NCBI GenBank assembly: GCA_002381805.1
Contig: DFXZ01000004.1
Span: forward strand, 62,001-126,000
Reading direction: 5' to 3'
Source: Bdellovibrio sp. UBA4095
GTDB lineage: Bacteria > Bdellovibrionota > Bdellovibrionia > Bdellovibrionales > Bdellovibrionaceae
Length of the DNA: 64,000 nt
The notes under the pieces are model-generated. The model worked only from the letters and a program-made list of their open reading frames with translations, had not been told where the DNA came from and did not search any database. Positions 58,273-64,000 of this stretch are shown here, piece by piece (within the stretch, counting starts at the first letter, position 1; each line of letters starts with the position of its first letter). The translations under genes were made by a program, and so were the position numbers.

Positions 58273-61143
58273 ATGAAAATCCAAGATCTTTCGACAAAAA
58301 ACGAATTTATTTCCCGCCATATCGGACCCAACAATTCTGACATTCAAGAAATGCTCAAGACCTTAGGGATGACCTCCCTCGATGATCTTGCCGACAAAGT
58401 AATCCCAAAGCAAATCCGCACTCAGCATGATTTTGCCGGGACCGGTTCAGGGATTTCTGAAAGCGGTCTTTTAAACCAGTTGCGCTCTATGGTGAGCAAA
58501 AACAAAGTTTACAAGAGCTATTTGGGAATGGGATTTCATGACACTCTCACCCCCACTGTGATCCAAAGAAATATTTTTGAAAACCCAGTGTGGTACACGG
58601 CTTATACTCCCTACCAGGCAGAGATTTCGCAAGGACGACTTGAAGCTCTTCTTAACTTCCAAACGATGATCATGGATTTGACGGGAACACAGATTTCAAA
58701 CTCTTCCCTTTTGGATGAAGGCACAGCCGCGGCTGAGGCGATGTTCATGGCATCAGCTCTTTGTAAAAACAATGCCACAGCGTTTGTCGTTTCTCCGCAA
58801 ATGCACCCTCATGTCCTTGAAGTTCTTTCGACTCGTGCGGAACCTCTAGGCTTTGAAATGATCGTGACCGATCCTGCTACTTACAACTTCTCTAAACCAG
58901 TGTTTGGTGTCTTCTTCCAATATCCAAACACAGAAGGTCTGATCGAAGATTACTCAAGCCTTGCAAAAAAGTATCATGACCATGGTGCGCTTGTTACTGC
59001 CTCGGTAGATCTCTTAGCGATGACCTTGCTAACTCCTCCAGGAGAATGGGGCGCAGATATCGTTGTGGGTAACACTCAACGTTTCGGTGTGCCACTGGGC
59101 TATGGTGGACCTCATGCTGCTTTCTTGGCAGCTAAAGATGCACATAAGCGTTTAATGCCAGGTCGTATTGTCGGTGTCAGTGTAGACTCGCAAGGCAAGC
59201 CGGCATTACGTTTGGCTTTGCAGACTCGTGAGCAACACATCCGCCGTGAAAAAGCGACTTCAAATATTTGCACCGCGCAGGTTTTATTGGCCAACATGGC
59301 TTCTATGTACGCTGTTTATCACGGCCCACAAGGCTTAAAGAAAATTGCTCAACGTATCCAGCGTATGACAGCTGTCTTGGCTGAAGGCCTGAAAAAGATG
59401 GGCTACCTGGTTTCTTCAGGTCCTTACTTCGACACCATCACAGTCACGACAGATAAAGCTGCAGAAATTTTGGCTCAAGCAGAAAAAATGGGAATGAATT
59501 TTCGGCTTATTAACGACGGAAAACTTGGAATATCCCTCAATGAAGTGACGGAAATGACTGATGTCGCTGAAATCTGGTCCGCCTTTAACCTAGGTCAACC
59601 AGCTAAAGTTGATTGGCTTTCAATCGATGCGGCCCTCGAAGTGAAATTGCCAGCAAACTTCGCGCGCAAATCACCTTACATGACAGCAGCGGTGTTTAAC
59701 TCTCATCATAGCGAAACAGAGTTGCTACGTTATATTCATCATTTGCAAAACAAAGACCTGACGTTGACCCATTCAATGATTCCGTTGGGTTCTTGTACGA
59801 TGAAGCTTAATGCCACTACAGAACTTGTTCCCGTTTCTTGGCCTGAAATCAGCAAGCTTCATCCTTTTGTACCGGTAAAACAAGCGCAAGGTTTGATCGA
59901 AATGATCAAGGATCTTGAAAACAAGCTTTGTGATATCACTGGATTTGCGGGCGTCAGCCTGCAACCCAATGCGGGCTCGCAAGGAGAATACGCAGGCTTA
60001 TTGGTTATTCGCAAATATCATCAGTCTCGCAATCAAGGACATCGTCAGATCTGCTTGATCCCGTCTTCGGCACATGGAACCAACCCAGCTTCTGCTGTCA
60101 TGGCAGGAATGACTGTCGTTGTTGTGAACTGTGACGACCAAGGCAACGTGGATATTGCTGATCTTAAGGTAAAGGCAGAAAAACACAGAGATCAACTGGC
60201 AGCGTTAATGATTACCTACCCTTCTACTCACGGTGTGTTTGAAGAAGGCATCATTGAAATTTGTGACATTGTTCATGCTAACGGCGGACAAGTTTACATG
60301 GACGGAGCCAACATGAATGCCTTGGTGGGCGTCTGCCGCCCCGGCAAACTTGGAGCTGACGTTTCTCACATGAACTTGCACAAAACATTTGCCATTCCAC
60401 ATGGCGGCGGTGGGCCCGGCGTCGGCCCCATTGGCGTCGCGGAGCATCTTGTCCCGTTCTTGCCAAAACATTCATTAATTTCCGAAGCTGGACCATCTAC
60501 AGGTATCAGCGCGACAACTTCTGCACCTTGGGGATCGGCAAGTATACTGCCGATATCTTGGGCGTACATCACAATGATGGGTGCTGAGGGGCTTAAACAG
60601 GCAACTCTGGTCAGTATCTTAAGTGCAAACTACATCGCCAAGAAACTCGAAACTCACTATCCAATCCTTTACAAAGGCAAAAATGGGCTGGTGGCTCACG
60701 AGTGCATTATCGATCTTCGCGATATGAAGAAAGAGTCAGGCGTCGATGTAACCGATGCGGCGAAACGTTTGATCGATTACGGTTTCCACGCTCCAACAAT
60801 GAGTTGGCCTGTCGCTGGTACTTTGATGATTGAACCGACTGAATCTGAACCAAAGAAAGAGTTGGATCGTTTCATTGATTCTATGATCGGAATTCGCCAA
60901 GAAATAGCTGCCATAGCCAGTGGAAAAATGGACAAAGAGAACAACGCTCTTAAGAACTCTCCACACACGGCACAGATGATGATGAAACCAGAATGGAATC
61001 ATCCGTATTCTCGTGAGGAAGCGGTCTATCCTTTGGAATGGCTACGCAGTAATAAATTCTGGCCTGTTGTGAGCCGAGTCGATAATGCTTATGGCGATCG
61101 CAACCTGATCTGCTCTTGCGCATCTATTGAAGAGTACCGCTAA
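58273..61143 (+). CDS. gcvP: Glycine dehydrogenase (decarboxylating), P protein
   Basis: This 956-residue enzyme is the full-length homodimer-type P protein of the glycine cleavage system and transfers the aminomethyl group of glycine to the lipoylated H protein. The start is taken at the ATG of 58273, with GAGG upstream; a GTG two codons earlier is also possible. The N-terminal FISRHIGPNNSDIQEML and the C-terminal half with SSAHGTNPASA, GLHKTF-type MNLHKTFAIPHGGGGPG and PLP lysine K704 are conserved. gcvT and gcvH are not in the window. Confidence 0.97.
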   Translation: MKIQDLSTKNEFISRHIGPNNSDIQEMLKTLGMTSLDDLADKVIPKQIRTQHDFAGTGSGISESGLLNQLRSMVSKNKVYKSYLGMGFHDTLTPTVIQRNIFENPVWYTAYTPYQAEISQGRLEALLNFQTMIMDLTGTQISNSSLLDEGTAAAEAMFMASALCKNNATAFVVSPQMHPHVLEVLSTRAEPLGFEMIVTDPATYNFSKPVFGVFFQYPNTEGLIEDYSSLAKKYHDHGALVTASVDLLAMTLLTPPGEWGADIVVGNTQRFGVPLGYGGPHAAFLAAKDAHKRLMPGRIVGVSVDSQGKPALRLALQTREQHIRREKATSNICTAQVLLANMASMYAVYHGPQGLKKIAQRIQRMTAVLAEGLKKMGYLVSSGPYFDTITVTTDKAAEILAQAEKMGMNFRLINDGKLGISLNEVTEMTDVAEIWSAFNLGQPAKVDWLSIDAALEVKLPANFARKSPYMTAAVFNSHHSETELLRYIHHLQNKDLTLTHSMIPLGSCTMKLNATTELVPVSWPEISKLHPFVPVKQAQGLIEMIKDLENKLCDITGFAGVSLQPNAGSQGEYAGLLVIRKYHQSRNQGHRQICLIPSSAHGTNPASAVMAGMTVVVVNCDDQGNVDIADLKVKAEKHRDQLAALMITYPSTHGVFEEGIIEICDIVHANGGQVYMDGANMNALVGVCRPGKLGADVSHMNLHKTFAIPHGGGGPGVGPIGVAEHLVPFLPKHSLISEAGPSTGISATTSAPWGSASILPISWAYITMMGAEGLKQATLVSILSANYIAKKLETHYPILYKGKNGLVAHECIIDLRDMKKESGVDVTDAAKRLIDYGFHAPTMSWPVAGTLMIEPTESEPKKELDRFIDSMIGIRQEIAAIASGKMDKENNALKNSPHTAQMMMKPEWNHPYSREEAVYPLEWLRSNKFWPVVSRVDNAYGDRNLICSCASIEEYR

Positions 61144-61150
61144 CCATCTC

Positions 61151-62170
61151 ATGAAGAAGAAAGTTCTTTTGATTCGACTCGATAAAATCGGCGACTTGAT
61201 TTCCACGCTCTGTGTGGATCAAGTCGACTTTTTACAGGACTGCGATGTCCGTTGGGTCATAGCTCAAGGACTTTCTTTCGTTCCCGAAAACTCCAGTCCT
61301 CGCCGCACTTATCTGGAACTCTCAAAAACGGACGTTTCAACTTCATTGGCAATACTGAGAAAATTTCTTAAGGAATTTAAGCCTGATGTGGTTGTCAGCT
61401 TCCAAGCTCCTTGGTGGGTGAACTATGCCCTTTGGCGCGAAGGAATTGAAACCCGCGTCGGAGTCCAATCCCAATGGCACAGCTTTCTGTTTTTAAATCG
61501 AGGTCTTCGTCAAAAACGCAGCCAAGCGGTTCAACATGAAGCTGATTATAATTTAGAATTGCTCGAATATGCCTTCTCACGTCCTGCTGCTCGTACTCAA
61601 ATCTCTCGAGCACCGGTTTTAAAACTCGAAGCGCCCGTTATTGCTGGGCTGCTTGAACAATATCATCTCAGTCCTCAGCAATATGCTGTTGTTCACCCGG
61701 GAATGGCAGGCTCTGCTTTGAATTGGCCTGTCGGAAACTACATTCGACTTATTGAAGCCCTTGTTCAGTCAACCCCCGTTGTGCTCACAGGGACACCGGC
61801 CGATGAACCGTGGCTTAAAGAGATTAAAGAAAAGTTCAAAGATCATCCCAAGGTCAAGTGCCTGCAAAACAAACTCAACACTTCAGAGCTCTTGTGGGTT
61901 TTGAAAAATGCACGTGTCGTGATCGTTCCTAGCACAGGGGTCGCTCACCTTGCGGCATCCTTGGGAACTCCCGTATTCGGTATTTACTCTCATGTTCGCG
62001 TGCAAAAGCCTCTGCGCTGGGCCGCTCGGGGATCTCGGGTGCATATATTTGAGGCCCCGACCCGAAACGAATCCGGTGGTTCTTGCGATGGCGAACGTTG
62101 TGAAGAATTTCACTGTATGGAAAAAATCCGCGTAGAAGATTTGCTCCAGCAGTTTTCTGCATTAGACTAA
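61151..62170 (+). CDS. Heptosyltransferase-family glycosyltransferase (GT9)
   Basis: This 339-residue protein starts at the ATG of 61151, 7 bases after gcvP. GT9 motifs are LLIRLDKIGDLI at the N-terminus, VVSFQAPWW, VVHPGMAGSALNWPV and STGVAHLAASLGTPVFGIYSH (about 266-286). It transfers heptose or a related sugar onto LPS. hldA at 41 kb would feed the same pathway. The C-terminal cysteines (SCDGERCEEFHCMEK) are a small cluster also found in many GT9 enzymes. Confidence 0.9.
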   Translation: MKKKVLLIRLDKIGDLISTLCVDQVDFLQDCDVRWVIAQGLSFVPENSSPRRTYLELSKTDVSTSLAILRKFLKEFKPDVVVSFQAPWWVNYALWREGIETRVGVQSQWHSFLFLNRGLRQKRSQAVQHEADYNLELLEYAFSRPAARTQISRAPVLKLEAPVIAGLLEQYHLSPQQYAVVHPGMAGSALNWPVGNYIRLIEALVQSTPVVLTGTPADEPWLKEIKEKFKDHPKVKCLQNKLNTSELLWVLKNARVVIVPSTGVAHLAASLGTPVFGIYSHVRVQKPLRWAARGSRVHIFEAPTRNESGGSCDGERCEEFHCMEKIRVEDLLQQFSALD

Positions 62171-62173
62171 GCT

Positions 62174-63190
62174 ATGCAAAAAACCTTCTCGTTCCCTGCT
62201 GCCTTTGAAAAGTCCATTTCCGATGCTCTCTGCAGTTACAAGCTCACCTTGCAAGACTCGCAGGCCTTAGCTAAATGTGTGCAGACGCTTTCTGATTTTT
62301 TTATTGCTAAACCAGATGCTCCCACTCCGTGGCATGAGCGCTGGGCCCAAATCGCCTATCTTTGTTATTATCTTCCTGTGAACTCAGCTCGCCTGAGCGG
62401 ACTGATTCACGAGGCCGATGCGAGACAGTTTTTTCAAGACCTTGAGCACGTGATTGATTTTGGCGCGGGCCTTGCCACTGCTTCTATGACCTTGCATGAG
62501 CGCCATCCACTGGCTTTTCAGTTGATTGAACGCGCAGCTGAACCTCAACAGCTTATTGAAAAATACTTTCCACAATTTAAAGCTCAAGAATGGCTTCGCA
62601 CCTTTAGTGCTTCGCGCCTTAGCAAAGATAAGAAAACTTTGGCTTTATTCTCGTATTCCCTGACCGAGCTGTCTGATTTGCCTGACTGGGCTTATCAATG
62701 TGAAGCGCTGATGCTGGTGGAACCCGCAACTCAGCAGGATGGGCGTAAACTTTTGCAACTTCGCCAAAAACTGATCGACAGTGGATTTCATATTTGGGCA
62801 CCATGCACGCATGAAGGGCCTTGTCCATTGCTGACCCAATCAAAAACGGATTGGTGTCATGATCGTATCCACTTTACGTCTCCACAATGGTTCCTGAACA
62901 TGGAAACCCATCTGCCAATGAAAAATAGAACTTTAACTGCAAGCTATGTTTTGGCACGTAAAACAGCTCCGGCGGCACTTAAGGCGGCTCGGACCGTTGG
63001 CGATCGGCTGCGAGAAAAAGGCAAAGACCGACAAATGATCTGTCGTGGACCTGAACGAGAATTTTTAGCATGGATGCATAAGACTGGAATTCAGCAAGAG
63101 ATCCCACGCGGGGTGCTGATAGAACTCCCTGATGAACTTCAGAAAGTTTCGAATGAGCTGCGTCTGGCTCAAGAAATCAAACTGCTTTAG
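62174..63190 (+). CDS. Rsm22-family class I methyltransferase-like protein
   Basis: This 338-residue protein has a methyltransferase fold (VIDFGAGLATASMTL near 93-107) and the Rsm22 cysteine pattern: APCTHEGPCPL, then KTDWCHDRIHF, then a later cysteine in MICRGPE, which form a [4Fe-4S] site in the mitochondrial homologue METTL17/Rsm22. It begins 3 bases after the heptosyltransferase gene. The family is linked to small-ribosomal-subunit assembly. No strong ribosome-binding site, so it may be coupled to the upstream gene. Confidence 0.85.
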   Translation: MQKTFSFPAAFEKSISDALCSYKLTLQDSQALAKCVQTLSDFFIAKPDAPTPWHERWAQIAYLCYYLPVNSARLSGLIHEADARQFFQDLEHVIDFGAGLATASMTLHERHPLAFQLIERAAEPQQLIEKYFPQFKAQEWLRTFSASRLSKDKKTLALFSYSLTELSDLPDWAYQCEALMLVEPATQQDGRKLLQLRQKLIDSGFHIWAPCTHEGPCPLLTQSKTDWCHDRIHFTSPQWFLNMETHLPMKNRTLTASYVLARKTAPAALKAARTVGDRLREKGKDRQMICRGPEREFLAWMHKTGIQQEIPRGVLIELPDELQKVSNELRLAQEIKLL

Positions 63191-63195
63191 ATAAA

Positions 63196-63228
63196 AAAAA
63201 ACGAGTGCCCCCTACTGACACTCGCTCT
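63196..63228 (-). terminator. Intrinsic terminator, mainly for the TIGR02147 gene
   Basis: On the minus strand CGAGTG / CACTCG form a stem with an 11-base loop, followed by a long T-run. The plus-strand side has a weaker CTCTT tail and may also stop rsm22-type transcription. Confidence 0.75.
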
Positions 63229-63253
63229 TACCACCTCAGATTCGTGACTTATT

Positions 63254-63733
63254 TTATTCCTGTGATGTGAACCCAGAAACTGGGAACATCGAAATGGAAA
63301 TCTGATAAGTCTTTCCTTCAGCAACACCAGCATCAAGGAATTGAGCTAGTTCTCTGCGAAAAGCTTTAATCTTTTCTTTGGCTTCAGGAAGACGATTTTC
63401 ATCCACTGTGATAGTGATCGTCGACTGTTCGCGCTCTTCTGTCGGCATCTTTTCAAGAAGACGCTCTAGTTTGCGCTTCATCTTTTTTTCGCGGCTGATT
63501 TCTCCAAATTTTTGAAGCTCATCGCTGGAAAGATTCAGTCGTTCGCCAAACATCCGGATCGTTCTAAGTGTCACAGTTCGCTTTCCATTAAGAATCTTCG
63601 ACAAGAACGACGAGTCGACTTCTAAATGGCGAGCAAATGCGCGCAAAGAATATCGTGGGTAGTTTTGGCTACGGCGAGCCAATTCATCTTCAAGATACTG
63701 TCTAAAATCTGAGTTTTTATTTACGTTTTGCAT
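63254..63733 (-). CDS. Shortened TIGR02147-family DNA-binding protein
   Basis: This 159-residue protein begins like TIGR02147 proteins (DFRQYLEDELARRSQ, then a helix-turn-helix in YSLRAFARHLEVDSSFLSKILNGKR, about 28-52) and ends like them (TITVDENRLPEAKEKIKAFRR and the terminal YQISISMFPVS). Typical members are about 270 residues, so roughly 100 residues of the middle DUF4423-type domain are missing. Residues 75-100 form a charged helix that joins the two parts. The frame is open with no sign of decay. It is probably a transcription regulator with a reduced sensor part. A -10-like TTATTA lies just before the ATG, so a short or leaderless mRNA is possible. Confidence 0.82.
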   Translation of the reverse strand: MQNVNKNSDFRQYLEDELARRSQNYPRYSLRAFARHLEVDSSFLSKILNGKRTVTLRTIRMFGERLNLSSDELQKFGEISREKKMKRKLERLLEKMPTEEREQSTITITVDENRLPEAKEKIKAFRRELAQFLDAGVAEGKTYQISISMFPVSGFTSQE

Positions 63734-64000
63734 GTGACACTAATAAGAGCAGCAAAGTAAACAATCAATATTTTGTTGGCGCCTTACAGACATTTAATGG
63801 AAGGATGCACATTGCGTCAACAGCATGATTTGTCACAGTAATTCCATTTGTTTCAAATGGTTATCAACCCTCGAAGTCTTACTACTGCAAGTCAATTGCA
63901 CTGTTAATGAAGTGCTTGCAATACTTCCTCTAAAAATTTTATAAGTACTCCCCCATTTTTGCCGGCGCACACCCATTTGAGGACTCCGCGGCGATCTGAG
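63734..64000. other. Right-edge stretch without a recognised gene
   Basis: This region contains the promoter side of the TIGR02147 gene and then about 230 bp in which I see no convincing frame, RNA gene or hairpin. It may be upstream of a gene beyond the window edge. Confidence 0.4.

Noticed and set aside
1..64000. rRNA, tRNA, CRISPR array, transposase, integrase or phage genes
   Set aside because: I looked for cloverleaf-like stretches, regular spaced repeats and recognisable mobile-element proteins and found none; gene order is typical chromosomal core with short gaps.

Overview
The window reads as a continuous chromosomal stretch from a Gram-negative bacterium of the Bdellovibrio type (Bdellovibrionota). 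Pointers are: a short TIGR02147-family regulator at the right end (a family concentrated in Bdellovibrio-like and Fibrobacter-like bacteria), an FHA-GGDEF protein with the architecture of the Bdellovibrio predation regulator DgcB, many lipoproteins and outer-membrane barrels, LPS-core genes, and a moderate base composition. This assignment is inference from gene content. I saw no rRNA, tRNA, CRISPR array, insertion sequence or prophage; almost every base is in densely packed operons.

Layout. 0-7.5 kb: a methionine gamma-lyase-like enzyme, sfsA, the E2 and E3 genes of a pyruvate dehydrogenase complex (no E1 nearby), and gamma-glutamyltransferase, whose ribosome-binding site lies inside a 12-bp hairpin. 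7.5-17 kb: a von Willebrand factor A lipoprotein; a minus-strand operon PIN-PhoH / MaoC hydratase / BLUF blue-light sensor / DoxX; PilZ, TonB-like, MsrB, a small barrel and a lipoprotein aminopeptidase. 15.8-26.4 kb: a complete starch/glycogen uptake locus, with LamB-type porin diverging from pullulanase, a fused MalE-MalF protein, MalG, MalK, a secreted alpha-amylase and an ROK sugar kinase. 26.4-28.1 kb: an ECF sigma factor with a membrane partner and a Spy-like periplasmic protein. 28.3-36.6 kb: a zinc phospholipase C-like protein and a six-gene operon rlmN / pfkB-type kinase / coiled-coil protein / phosphoesterase / pgi / FHA-GGDEF. 36.7-41.1 kb: ergothioneine genes egtB-egtD and an envelope-stress group (OmpA-like lipoprotein, two BON proteins, a glycine-rich membrane protein). 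41.2-51 kb: heptose kinase, a 2OG-Fe(II) oxygenase-like protein, an esterase-like hydrolase, an operon gdhA-pyrD-mutT and two glycosyltransferases, an HU/IHF protein, and an EpmA-like ligase. 51.7-64 kb: TldD/TldE, DUF4286, a histone H1-tailed protein, two orphan exported proteins, gcvP, a heptosyltransferase, an Rsm22-type methyltransferase and the TIGR02147 protein.

How it fits together. The starch locus forms a whole route: porin for entry through the outer membrane, pullulanase and amylase to cut alpha-glucans, an ABC importer with a tethered binding domain, a kinase for the released sugar, and pgi 4 kb away to feed glycolysis. For a predator the natural substrate would be prey glycogen (inference). 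The most unusual items are the MalE-MalF fusion, the hairpin hiding the ggt ribosome-binding site, the BLUF sensor inside a PhoH/MaoC operon, the sigma/anti-sigma/Spy-like module with its palindromic promoter, the shortened TIGR02147 protein, and an EpmA-like ligase that still has an N-terminal OB-like domain. Many start codons were moved inward from the longest open frame on the basis of visible Shine-Dalgarno (SD) sequences; this is stated gene by gene.
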